A stretch of DNA of 64,000 bases from Vibrio sp. JPW-9-11-11 (GTDB lineage Bacteria; Pseudomonadota; Gammaproteobacteria; Enterobacterales; Vibrionaceae), in contig NZ_SZQJ01000036.1 in NCBI RefSeq assembly GCF_013369335.1, positions 62,001-126,000 of the forward strand, given 5' to 3'. The stretch's first letter is position 1, and every line of letters begins with the position of its first letter. Both the position numbers and the translations under genes were made by a program. The notes below the pieces were generated by a model. The model ran no database searches, was not told the DNA's origin, and saw nothing but the letters and a program-made list of their open reading frames with translations. Below, piece by piece: positions 38,303-46,591 of the stretch.

Positions 38303-39952
38303 TCACGAAGGAAGCGAATTTATAAACAAACCATTCAACTGAACCAAACTCAAAAAATATGACGGTGCTGAAGTTTTGAGCTCTCCTCTCGAATTCTCAC
38401 GCAGTTCACTTTGACAAAGAACACAAAGTTCTTCTGCACGTGTTATTCCTACATAGTGAAGGTTCATTTCCTGTTGTAAGTCAGGGTATTGCGGAGGATC
38501 ATTCCAATCGCCTGTATATCTTCGGTAAGGGAAGTTCCACTCTTCCAATCCGAAGTGAAGCACAACTTTGAACTCTAATCCTTTCGACTTGTGCAATGTC
38601 ATGATTTGCACTTCTTCACGATTTATTGGTTTGTATGACTTTAGTGCTAAGTCATCCAACAGTATTTCAGCGAATACTTCTAACTCTCCAGACTTTACCT
38701 CCAAGTCAAACAAAGTTATGAGCTCGCTTGCAATAGTAACTAGCCGTGTATGGTCTTCCTCTTGCTTCAGCATACGAACTTGCTCTCTCGCATAGCTACT
38801 TTTACGACGAATATTGGGTGAGCTATTCCTAGCAAACTTATCGCATATTTCCTGTGCGCTAACAATTTTGCCGTACTTATACTCAATTAAAGCTGTCAAA
38901 AAATCAGAAGCGGTTGTGCCAATCGCGTTTAGCTTGTCATCGACGTACAACCTATTTGGCACCTCTAGATTCTCAGACACTAATTTTAAAATTCTTTCCG
39001 TTTTTGCCAATATGGCAATATCTGAAGCTTTTTCTACTTTAAATTTTTTCCCAGCGATCCATTCGCTTATTAAATCCGAGACTGTAGAAGCGCATGTCGG
39101 TAACCATCCCTCCATCACTAACCGAACGACGCGTAGATCACCCTCTTCATGTTCCACCAAGTTACAAGTAGGTCTTTTTAGGCGGCTGGCATAGTTAACG
39201 ATCGAAGGATGACTCCGATGATTCAAATCAATCTCAAAGTGCTTGAAACCAGAACCTTCACGCGTCAATTCCTCAAGTAGCTTGGGGTCACCTCCCCTAA
39301 AACCATATATCGATTGATCGTTATCACCAACTGCTATACCAACTAATCCTAGTTCGACGAGTTCAAGAAACAGCTCGTGCTGAGCAAGTGAGCTATCCTG
39401 ATATTCGTCAACAAATACATGTGTATATCTGGCCTTTATGTATCTCCTTGCTCCCTCAGAGTTTTTCAATACAAACAATGCGAGTCCCGAAAAGGAGCTC
39501 ATCCAAAGCACATTTTGTTCGTAAAGAGAATTAAATCCCCCATCATTCATTACATCTTCAAGAGTTGGGGCCTGATAATTCTGACTTAGTTGTGAGAGGT
39601 GATCTTCAGTCAGTTTCTTAACTATCTCGCAACCTGCAACTTGTCCTCCCCATAATCTTTCTAAAAAAGGGGCTATCAATTCACTGAAGCAAAAACTATC
39701 TATGGTGCCAAAGAAACTGGCTTTTGTATCATGCCCGTTTGCTTCGCATTTCTGTCTAAGCTCTGTGCTCGCCTTATTGGTAAAAGATATACCGATAACA
39801 CCTTTATAACTTGGAAGCATTGGAGTCAAAGCACGCACTTTCTCTTTAACAACTGTTGTTTTACCGCTACCAGGACAGGCAGTTATTACGGCACTACCAT
39901 CCTGATAATCGACAGCGTTTTTTTGTTGTTCGGTTAGCTTCAAAATAGTCAT
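38303..39952 (-). CDS. gajB: Gabija protein GajB, UvrD-like helicase
   Basis: GajB is the UvrD/Rep-type helicase partner of GajA in Gabija antiphage defence. Its 549 residues show Walker A ACPGSGKT at 25-32, Walker B VFVDEYQDSS near 190, GDNDQSIYGFRGG, and the later motifs MTLHKSKGLEFKVV and HYVGITRAEE. The length is in the range of known GajB (about 490-550). The ATG at 39952 overlaps the gajA stop by 4 bp. In known systems GajA tetramers bind GajB and cleave phage DNA when nucleotides run low. Confidence 0.9.
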   Translation of the reverse strand: MTILKLTEQQKNAVDYQDGSAVITACPGSGKTTVVKEKVRALTPMLPSYKGVIGISFTNKASTELRQKCEANGHDTKASFFGTIDSFCFSELIAPFLERLWGGQVAGCEIVKKLTEDHLSQLSQNYQAPTLEDVMNDGGFNSLYEQNVLWMSSFSGLALFVLKNSEGARRYIKARYTHVFVDEYQDSSLAQHELFLELVELGLVGIAVGDNDQSIYGFRGGDPKLLEELTREGSGFKHFEIDLNHRSHPSIVNYASRLKRPTCNLVEHEEGDLRVVRLVMEGWLPTCASTVSDLISEWIAGKKFKVEKASDIAILAKTERILKLVSENLEVPNRLYVDDKLNAIGTTASDFLTALIEYKYGKIVSAQEICDKFARNSSPNIRRKSSYAREQVRMLKQEEDHTRLVTIASELITLFDLEVKSGELEVFAEILLDDLALKSYKPINREEVQIMTLHKSKGLEFKVVLHFGLEEWNFPYRRYTGDWNDPPQYPDLQQEMNLHYVGITRAEELCVLCQSELRENSRGELKTSAPSYFLSLVQLNGLFINSLPS

Positions 39953-41643
39953 TCCTGAACAGTCTTAATCAATGCTAATAATGGTTTAGCAATGTTACTG
40001 TTAGCTAAATCACTCATATTTCCGCGTAACGCGATCACTAATTCTCGCATTCTAACTGCTTTCTTATCTTGCAAATAGTTTATAGCGGCAGCGGCAGATG
40101 TCTTATTAAGTGCTTTCAAAGTTGGCTGACTGAATTCACTCACTAAGTCTGTTTCAAGGTCTACTCTAGATAGAAACACATCATATGTTTCAAGTTGTTC
40201 ACTAACAACTTGCCAGTCAGGTTCGGGCATGTCACAAGGAGTTAACTTAACTTCAGAATGCTCCCACTTTTCTTCATTGATAATTGTCAAGCATCTATTG
40301 ACACCTGCATATTGCCAGAGCTCCTTGTTTGGCACTTTCGAAATGTCGTTGTCAGTCCTCATTACGACAGGAATATCCAATCCTTCTAAAATATCGATGA
40401 ACACCCTAAAATCGACTCCATCAACCGAGAGTATCGATAAATTTAGAAAATCTAAGTCATAGCCAAGTCCCTCTGCGAGTGCGTGATAAAAAATAACCTC
40501 TGATGGCCCTTCAACCAACAACACTCCGTTAGAAAAAAACGTCTCTGCTGGGATGATGCTCATACGATAACCCATCCCGTCCCATGCTTCGCTAATCCGC
40601 TCTGAACAACCATCATCAGCAGCCCATGTTTCTCCATCCTCAACATAGAGCCTTACAATTGAGTCAGGACTAAAACCCTCAGCAATCTGTGGAGAGTGAG
40701 TAGTTATGATCGTCTGGCCGCTTAACTCTTCTACAAGATAATTGGCTAATTTCCTTTGCTGATGAGGGTGCAAATGAGCTTCAGGTTCTTCGATCACATA
40801 GAACACCACACTATCATTTTCAGCATTTTCTCGGCTACTCCGAGATTTCCATAATGCCAGTAGTATCTGGTTGTTCCTTCCATCCCCCCCAAGGAGAACG
40901 TCGGAACCATTAGTATTCGCTCCCAGTTGCAACTTCTCAATGAAGTCACCCACCTGTATAGCTCCAGTATCTAATTGAACCTCATAATCACTATTGTGGT
41001 GTGCAAGCTTTTTAAGCTCTACATTTACGTCATTCGTTGCGGCTTCTACATATTTCAGAGCTGATACTTTCTTGTTCAAGGACTTCAAGTCGCTACTTAT
41101 CTCAGCCATTAGAGCTTCATCACATTCAGCTTCATCTTTTAGTAAAGACTGTTGGGCATGCTTCAATAATTGTTTCTTTTCTCTTTGTATGAATTTATCT
41201 AAATCCCTTTTTGACTGAACATACTTCAAGTTCATACATTTTAGGTACTTGCTCCGAGGGAAGTCATCAAGTGACTCCATAGATTCACCCATTAAGATTC
41301 TTGGTTCAAGGTTATCTCTACTTGCTCGATACTGTAGATAAACTTCTCCATTGTCACTCACACACCCTTTCAAGGTAGAGAGCACCGATTCCTCTACCAC
41401 CTCGTCAAACTTAATGGTAATAGCAAGCTCTGTGCTTATAGCTTCTTTGCCGATATGAAAATCCAACTCGGACGCTTCAACATCAGCCTCAGAGAAGCTT
41501 CTATCAAGTAGAAGCCTAAGAGCATGAAGCATGTTTGATTTGCCTACATCATTTGCTCCGATTACGAGGGTTTTCTCGTTGAAGTTAATATCGGTATCTT
41601 CGTAATTACGAAAACCCTGTAAATGCATGTTTGAAATTTTCAA
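39949..41643 (-). CDS. gajA: Gabija protein GajA, OLD-family nuclease with ATPase and TOPRIM domains
   Basis: GajA is a sequence-sensitive DNA endonuclease held back by ATP. Its 564 residues (about 578 in the reference protein) have Walker A GANDVGKS at 29-36, signature region LLGGDGRNNQILLAL, Walker B FYVIEEPEAHLHPHQ and the TTHSPQ switch. The TOPRIM domain follows from about 370, with LLVEGPSEVIFYHAL (catalytic Glu), SVDGVDF and MRTDNDIS (Asp pair). All key residues are present. With gajB on the same strand and a 4-bp overlap, this is a standard Gabija unit. It is divergent from the STAND gene. Confidence 0.92.
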   Translation of the reverse strand: MKISNMHLQGFRNYEDTDINFNEKTLVIGANDVGKSNMLHALRLLLDRSFSEADVEASELDFHIGKEAISTELAITIKFDEVVEESVLSTLKGCVSDNGEVYLQYRASRDNLEPRILMGESMESLDDFPRSKYLKCMNLKYVQSKRDLDKFIQREKKQLLKHAQQSLLKDEAECDEALMAEISSDLKSLNKKVSALKYVEAATNDVNVELKKLAHHNSDYEVQLDTGAIQVGDFIEKLQLGANTNGSDVLLGGDGRNNQILLALWKSRSSRENAENDSVVFYVIEEPEAHLHPHQQRKLANYLVEELSGQTIITTHSPQIAEGFSPDSIVRLYVEDGETWAADDGCSERISEAWDGMGYRMSIIPAETFFSNGVLLVEGPSEVIFYHALAEGLGYDLDFLNLSILSVDGVDFRVFIDILEGLDIPVVMRTDNDISKVPNKELWQYAGVNRCLTIINEEKWEHSEVKLTPCDMPEPDWQVVSEQLETYDVFLSRVDLETDLVSEFSQPTLKALNKTSAAAAINYLQDKKAVRMRELVIALRGNMSDLANSNIAKPLLALIKTVQE

Positions 41644-41869
41644 TCGTTCACCTTACATCCAATCTAAACTGTCACAACACCAAACAGATACGCAATCAGG
41701 CGCTGAGCAACAAAACTCGAAAAAGAATATCAAAAGGTATAAAGTGGAGTAAAAACAAAGATCACAAAACCAACGCGAACTGCGCAGTATATAAGCACCC
41801 ATAAGGATTATTTTGGTTCATCACTCCAATTGGTGCTTTGGAATTCATCAAGTTCTGGGATTTCTTGCC

Positions 41870-44668
41870 ATGCATGAACATATAAAGAAACGAATAGTAA
41901 AAGATCTGATAGAAGAAATTGGGAATCTCGATGACCGAGATATAGAGCTTGTTGGTAACAATTTCATAGCGGTTAGCGAAGGTCAACCGATGATACATCA
42001 CGGCCTTAACAAAGATTATAAACCCGCCAACTACACTGTAGACTCCTTTTCGGACGATTTTACAGTGGTAGGCGAATATAGCACGGACAAAAACTACTTC
42101 ACTCATAAAGGGACAGCTAAGTCCCCTACTTTTGAAAAGATCGAAAATGATGTAAACCACGCCGTCAATCATGCAGCGAAATGTGTGCTCAAAAAGATAT
42201 ATCTAATAACTAATCAAGAAGAACCAAACTATTTTAGAAAGAAGTTCAACACCACTGATCTTGCAAAGCGCCATTCGCACCTCATATCATTTATCGATGC
42301 TAGAAGGCTCTCCATAGGCATTTACGAACAATCAATTAGTAACCCCAACATCGCGGATTTCTACAAGCAATTCTTCCCTTTATTCTCTTTAAATCTAGAT
42401 AACTATGAATATTATGGAAAGTTGCCACACCTTTGCCAAGGGCACATTCGGGATGACGCCGTCTTAGATAAAATTATAACTCATGTAACTCAGAAAAATC
42501 CGATATGTGTTCTCTCTGGTCTTAGTGGTACGGGAAAGACTCAAACAGCAATTGATTTTGTACACAAGTGTACAGAGGACTTCCAAAACTATGTGTGGAT
42601 AATAGGTGACGACTGGTCTGAAAACAAACCGTTGAGTAGCGTTCAGCGCTCAAGGGGAGGAGCACCTGTAAACATTGCTGGACTATTTAACTCCACAAAA
42701 ACAATCTTAATAATTGATAGTTTAGAACGAGTTATAGATGAAACCGCCTTTAATGAATTAGCTGAGGGATTCAAGAAAGGTAGTATTGTTTTGGTTACAT
42801 CGCAGCTAACACAACCTTTGTCAGATATATACCTTCCGATCCCGCAGTTCTCCCTGCAAGTTGCATATGCGATTTTGGGGGAGTCTTTTCCAACATCTAC
42901 ATCAGATTGTGAAAAGTTTGTATCCAAATGTCGTTTTTCACCTTTGATATTGTCCATGGCAAGAAAACTTGCAGAGAATGAAGGCATAAGTAAATCAGAT
43001 ATTTATACAGAGATACTACAAGATCCAGAACTGATCGATGACGATAGTGGTAAATCTATAATTAAGAAAATCTTATCAAGACTAGAACCTAAGACACTTA
43101 AGTCACTGACCAAAATTTCTAATTCAGGGCAAAACACTCACGAAATACAATTTCTAAAAAATTACATAGGGTTTCTCAACCTGAATACCCTACAAAAACT
43201 TTCTTTGCTTGTACCGACCAAAGTGCCTGGTGTATTGAAAGTTCACGATCTAGTCGCTCAGTCGGTGATTGAATCCATCGATATAAGCGGGATAGCCAAA
43301 GATGTTGAAGATTTTGTGGCTAAGTTTAAGGGTGATATGACTCCCAGTGTCATTCGTCAAATACATCTATGCTTTAAACCTTTATACCAAGAGCATATAA
43401 AGAGAGGGCCCCGCTCCCCTGACTGGCTTCACTATTCGATACTTCAGTGTGAAAGTGATAGAAAAACAGAACTCTATGATGGCTTACACCAATTGCCTTT
43501 AACATCATTGACTAGATTGGATTTACCTTACCTAAAATGTGTTATTGATGCGAAGGAAATTCATTCCTATACAATTTTCGACAAAGCTGAGCGGACGAGC
43601 TTTTACAAGACCTGTGCAACTTCTTATGCCAAGTTAATAGAAACGACCTCCGATGAAGACTTACGAGCTGAGCTTCTTCACCATCAAGGGAAAGCCCTTC
43701 GCAGATGTGGAGAACTAGATGAAGCGTTAGCATCATTTACTAAACTACTAGCATTAAAACCTGATTGGCACGCAACTCATGGTCAAATAGCTCATCTAGG
43801 TAGCCAGCGAGAGGCTAGACCAGAAATTAAACGAGTAGGTGAAGAGTCAATGCGCATTTTAATTCAGGAAATGCTTAATGACTCCGCCTCTGTTCCACTA
43901 CGAGTATCCTTAGCAACTATCGCACGCCTGAGATCTTATTTGAATGTGAAGAATGATGTCAATTCCCAGAAAGACTCCGTAAGAAAGCTCGCCAATATAA
44001 TTGCACTATCAGCACTTGAAGGGCTTGACCAATTTTATGAAGGGTTTGTTTCATTTACCTCTTGTTTTGGATACAACCACAGTGAGCAATCGCTGTACAT
44101 CGCTGAGCTCGTTCCAGAGATAACCGTTGTTTCTCCTGTTCAAATTGATGAAAGGCAATGGTTGAGCGCCTGCGAAGCTTTTACCAATGCTGCTATTGAA
44201 GCTGATCGGGCGAACAAAATATCTATGCAAGAAACTTTAAACGAAGCTAGCCTGCGTTTTGCTGATGCATTAAGTAATTACCCTACGCTAACCTCATTTA
44301 CAGCTAGAGGGATCGCAAAAGCTTACACCTCTGCTAATGTTCCCAAAAAAGCGATAAAAACTATAAACAGGATAGACGAAAACGAAAGAAACCACTGGCT
44401 TCTATATGAGCTTGCAAAAGCTTACCTTGAAGATGAACAGAATGAGTCAGCATTAAGAACCGCGAAGGAGTGCTTTAATCAAGCATCCAAAGATCGAAAT
44501 GGGATAAGTCGAATATCTATTTACCATGAACTATTGAGTAAATGCTACGAGCAATGCGGTTCCCCAGTGAAGGCATGGCAGCACTGTAAGAGAGCATTAA
44601 AAAAATGTTCAAATCCAAAATACAGAGAAGCTATCGATAATCGGCTAAAAACATTAACAACAGTATAG
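41870..44668 (+). CDS. STAND NTPase with N-terminal nuclease-like domain and TPR sensor
   Basis: This 932-residue protein starts at the ATG at 41870; an in-frame ATG 57 bp upstream is less plausible. Residues 1-130 look like a restriction-fold domain: GLNKDYKPANYTVDSF, then DDFTVVGEYST, giving Asp62/63 and Glu69 as candidate active-site residues, without a clear Lys. The NTPase has Walker A GLSGTGKT at 217-224 and Walker B TILIIDSLERVID near 280, followed by a winged-helix region. From about 590 on come TPR-like helical repeats (LRRCGELDEALASFTKLLAL and others). Effector-STAND-repeat order is that of Avs-type phage-protein sensors, but this is shorter and I cannot place it in a named Avs type. 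Confidence 0.72.
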   Translation: MHEHIKKRIVKDLIEEIGNLDDRDIELVGNNFIAVSEGQPMIHHGLNKDYKPANYTVDSFSDDFTVVGEYSTDKNYFTHKGTAKSPTFEKIENDVNHAVNHAAKCVLKKIYLITNQEEPNYFRKKFNTTDLAKRHSHLISFIDARRLSIGIYEQSISNPNIADFYKQFFPLFSLNLDNYEYYGKLPHLCQGHIRDDAVLDKIITHVTQKNPICVLSGLSGTGKTQTAIDFVHKCTEDFQNYVWIIGDDWSENKPLSSVQRSRGGAPVNIAGLFNSTKTILIIDSLERVIDETAFNELAEGFKKGSIVLVTSQLTQPLSDIYLPIPQFSLQVAYAILGESFPTSTSDCEKFVSKCRFSPLILSMARKLAENEGISKSDIYTEILQDPELIDDDSGKSIIKKILSRLEPKTLKSLTKISNSGQNTHEIQFLKNYIGFLNLNTLQKLSLLVPTKVPGVLKVHDLVAQSVIESIDISGIAKDVEDFVAKFKGDMTPSVIRQIHLCFKPLYQEHIKRGPRSPDWLHYSILQCESDRKTELYDGLHQLPLTSLTRLDLPYLKCVIDAKEIHSYTIFDKAERTSFYKTCATSYAKLIETTSDEDLRAELLHHQGKALRRCGELDEALASFTKLLALKPDWHATHGQIAHLGSQREARPEIKRVGEESMRILIQEMLNDSASVPLRVSLATIARLRSYLNVKNDVNSQKDSVRKLANIIALSALEGLDQFYEGFVSFTSCFGYNHSEQSLYIAELVPEITVVSPVQIDERQWLSACEAFTNAAIEADRANKISMQETLNEASLRFADALSNYPTLTSFTARGIAKAYTSANVPKKAIKTINRIDENERNHWLLYELAKAYLEDEQNESALRTAKECFNQASKDRNGISRISIYHELLSKCYEQCGSPVKAWQHCKRALKKCSNPKYREAIDNRLKTLTTV

Positions 44669-44813
44669 GGTGCTCATAAAATGACAAACTAAAGCAACTT
44701 TGTTCTTAACAATCAGCTTGTTTTGTAAAAGACGATTGATGGTGGTGAACTCTCGGGCACATAGCTCCAAAAAGCCTAATAGATATGTACCACCTCTATT
44801 CGTTACAGTCTCA
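44669..44813. other. Gap between the convergent STAND and nuclease-membrane genes
   Basis: These 145 bp separate two convergent cargo genes. No gene, strong hairpin or repeat was seen. Confidence 0.4.
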
Positions 44814-45989
44814 TCAGGATATGCCAAGCATTAAAGCAATTTTACTATGTACAGAGAAGATAATAGAAAAAACCTCATTTAATGATGCAATAACAAGATT
44901 AGGTAGAAAAACCATAGTTGCTATAAAGGCATAAACAACCCAGTTCTTAATCTGGTTCTTCTTTTTTTCAAGCAAGGCCGTATTTCGAAATCTTTCAAGT
45001 GCTAGCGCCTGGTTATCTATCTCTTCTTGCTTCCTACCCTGCACACGCTGAAGTCTTTGTTCAGATGAGTCAACTTCACTCTTTAACCTTTGAATTCTGG
45101 CCCTCTCGGAGTTCAACTCATTCGAAAATAACTTTACTTTTGAATCAGACTCATCAATTTGTTGCTCCAAGAGACTTTTCTCTTCATGGAAATCGCTGAT
45201 TAATTTACGCACTACTTTATGGTGTACCCTTGTAGATATTGGATTGACGATAAGAGTTACGTAAATCCCTTTTTCAAAGTATGAAATGAGGTCATTGATA
45301 TGCTTTTCTACTAGTTCGGGGCCCCATAAGCGCTCCTCTGGCCAATCAGGCCTTTCAGCGGGGAACTGACGAAACGTATCATTCTTTATGAATAATTCGA
45401 GTACTGGTATATTGTGAAACATGAAGTCTTCTATCTTGTAAGATTCACAACCGTGCTTGTACTTAACTTCGATAGCCAGCTTGCCCCCCCATTGATCATA
45501 CATTTCATGATCTTCTTCAAAAGTACAAAGAACATCAGGGTAGTACGTCGCGCTATTGGGTAAGTTCAAATAAGGCTCTTTCCGTATAGAGGTGAAGTCA
45601 AATTCCAAAGGCTTATGTTTACAGTCACCAACAAATATGAATTTCATGTTCTGCATTCTTGAAAGAGCCTCGACTGCACACTTATGAGTCATCGACTCGT
45701 CATAACCTCTATCAATACCCAACTCAGATTCACCTTTACTGTAACGCTCGAACTGTTTATTTACTGTATGAACTTTAAGCCGATATCTATCATCTGGGTT
45801 AGGATGCAAGCTCATATAGTGCCTTTTCTTGTGCAGTTTGCGATTGTCTTTGGCTATTCGTATAGCCTTCTCTATACTAACAAGGCTATGCTCTCCTGAA
45901 ATGTCATCTTCTTGGTAATAGCCCACGCTACCATCTTCAGAATACAGCTTTACATACGCATTCTTTGGTCTAACACTTTTTAATGACAT
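44814..45989 (-). CDS. CoiA-like nuclease domain fused to coiled coil and C-terminal membrane segments
   Basis: This 391-residue protein seems to be a new-looking domain mix. Residues 95-200 have THKCAVEAL, YYPDVLCTF and GKLAIEVKYKHG. Asp152, Glu174 and Lys176 form a PD-(D/E)xK active site, with the layout of competence-protein CoiA-like nucleases. Residues 265-335 are a coiled coil (EEKSLLEQQIDESDSKVKLF and onward). One or two hydrophobic segments follow at about 346-390 (VVYAFIATMVFLPNLVIASL, then IIFSVHSKIALMLGIS). Hence it may be a membrane-anchored nuclease near the site of DNA entry (inference). It stands alone at the L-like end, with its own promoter region. No known defence system is matched. 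Confidence 0.65.
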   Translation of the reverse strand: MSLKSVRPKNAYVKLYSEDGSVGYYQEDDISGEHSLVSIEKAIRIAKDNRKLHKKRHYMSLHPNPDDRYRLKVHTVNKQFERYSKGESELGIDRGYDESMTHKCAVEALSRMQNMKFIFVGDCKHKPLEFDFTSIRKEPYLNLPNSATYYPDVLCTFEEDHEMYDQWGGKLAIEVKYKHGCESYKIEDFMFHNIPVLELFIKNDTFRQFPAERPDWPEERLWGPELVEKHINDLISYFEKGIYVTLIVNPISTRVHHKVVRKLISDFHEEKSLLEQQIDESDSKVKLFSNELNSERARIQRLKSEVDSSEQRLQRVQGRKQEEIDNQALALERFRNTALLEKKKNQIKNWVVYAFIATMVFLPNLVIASLNEVFSIIFSVHSKIALMLGIS

Positions 45990-46277
45990 GACACCCCCAA
46001 GACACTGTATACATAAACAGTACCCATATATGTTTCAATTTCAATACTAGGTTTCATTGATGAAACAAATACATGAATCCAATCTCAAATTTTAGAATCC
46101 ATAGTGATACAACTATCCATAACAACCCAAAAGATAGAGGAGTTTCGTATTCTGAGCTGTTTATATACTGCTTGTGTGGTGGAAATTCACAGTTCGTAAA
46201 GTGCGGTTCGCAAAGTACGGTTCGGGTTTTACGAACTGAACAATCACTCTAAGTGAGAGAGTTCTATTGAAGAGGAA
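45990..46277. promoter_or_regulatory. Promoter region of the last cargo gene and inner part of the L-like end
   Basis: This A+T-rich stretch holds the likely promoter of the minus-strand nuclease-membrane gene and a 49-bp inverted-repeat block at 46190-46238. No gene is supported. Confidence 0.4.
46190..46238. repeat. Inverted repeat with internal direct repeats near the L-like end
   Basis: CAGTTCGTAAA (46190-46200) is inverted as TTTACGAACTG (46228-46238). Between them, AAAGTGCGGTTCG and AAAGTACGGTTCG are direct repeats. It lies 40 bp inside the innermost L-end TnsB site. It may be a regulatory or architectural site, or a trace of another small element. Confidence 0.6.
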
Positions 46278-46417
46278 GTTTTCAACTTAGTTAACCAAAC
46301 CTGATGGCTTCATTTGCCATTAAGCGGTAGGAGTTTGCAACTTGGTTATTTTTGAGAAGTATTCCAGATGGCTGATTTAGAAAGCTAGCTAGTTTCCATC
46401 TTAGTTATCTGTGATCA
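46278..46417 (-). repeat. L-like end with three spaced TnsB-type sites
   Basis: Inverted copies of the TnsB-type site lie at 46278-46295 (GTTTTCAACTTAGTTAAC), 46333-46350 (GTTTGCAACTTGGTTATT) and 46392-46409 (GTTTCCATCTTAGTTATC), followed by the terminal TGTGATCA. Spacings of 55 and 59 bp contrast with about 20 bp at the other end, as in the left end of Tn7. Confidence 0.85.
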
Positions 46418-46422
46418 CCAGG
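46418..46422. repeat. Target-site duplication, far side
   Basis: CCAGG directly follows the ...GTGATCA terminus and equals 25482-25486. Confidence 0.88.
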
Positions 46423-46448
46423 TGATCACAGATAACCAAGTTGGAAAC
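46423..46448 (+). repeat. Extra copy of the R-like transposon end outside the element
   Basis: TGATCACA followed by GATAACCAAGTTGGAAAC is identical to the first 26 bp of the gcvP-proximal end. With CCAGG before it and T after it, 32 bp are identical (25482-25513 and 46418-46449). It carries one TnsB-type site in the same orientation as the R-like end and is followed by ACTAACTTGAATAACAAAA, similar to the sequence after site 3 of the R-like end. It is best read as the remnant of an earlier insertion at this site. Confidence 0.8.
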
Positions 46449-46465
46449 TAACTTGAATAACAAAA

Positions 46466-46485
46466 GGCGAACCGTTTGGTTCGCC
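46466..46485 (+). terminator. Second copy of the gcvP-type terminator
   Basis: GGCGAACC-GTTT-GGTTCGCC is identical in stem and loop to the hairpin at 25569-25588. In the interrupted site without the element, it would lie 52 bp after the gcvP stop, so it may be the native gcvP terminator. Confidence 0.85.
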
Positions 46486-46591
46486 TTTCTGTTTTGCGTT
46501 ATATGGATCCTTATTTCCCACAAATAATTATTGGCATATGCCATAAATGGGATGTACAGTGGTGGTGTTCCTCAGTCAAAAGGAGAACCCT

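Larger units (their letters stand above)
25487..46417. mobile_element. Tn7-like transposon, 20,931 bp, inserted after gcvP
   Basis: Both ends begin TGATCACAGATAAC reading inward, and the element is flanked by perfect CCAGG duplications. TnsB-type sites (consensus GATAACYRARTTGGAAAC) occur three times, close together, at the gcvP end and three times, widely spaced and inverted, at the far end. This is the asymmetric pattern of Tn7 R and L ends, with the R-like end next to the target gene as in Tn7 at glmS. The core genes are tnsA, tnsB, tnsC, tniQ and a longer tniQ/tnsD. Cargo on both sides of the core looks like defence genes. There is no tnsE, Cas gene or CRISPR array. The region looks more A+T-rich than its flanks. 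All transposition genes look intact, so it may be active. Confidence 0.92.

Noticed and set aside
41762-42172. 136-residue minus-strand frame at the start of the STAND gene
   Set aside because: It runs antisense through the N-terminal coding region of the STAND gene, which has far better domain evidence.
46190-46238. Intrinsic terminator at the L-like end
   Set aside because: The arms are A/T-rich with a 27-nt loop and no T-run follows, so it does not look like a terminator.
25487-46417. CRISPR array or Cas genes in the Tn7-like element
   Set aside because: All gaps were read for regularly spaced repeats and all long frames for Cas6/7/8 features; none were seen.
25482-46449. Integrase-type att sites for the 32-bp direct repeat
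   Set aside because: There is no tyrosine or serine recombinase in the island, while the repeats contain TnsB-type sites and a 5-bp target duplication.
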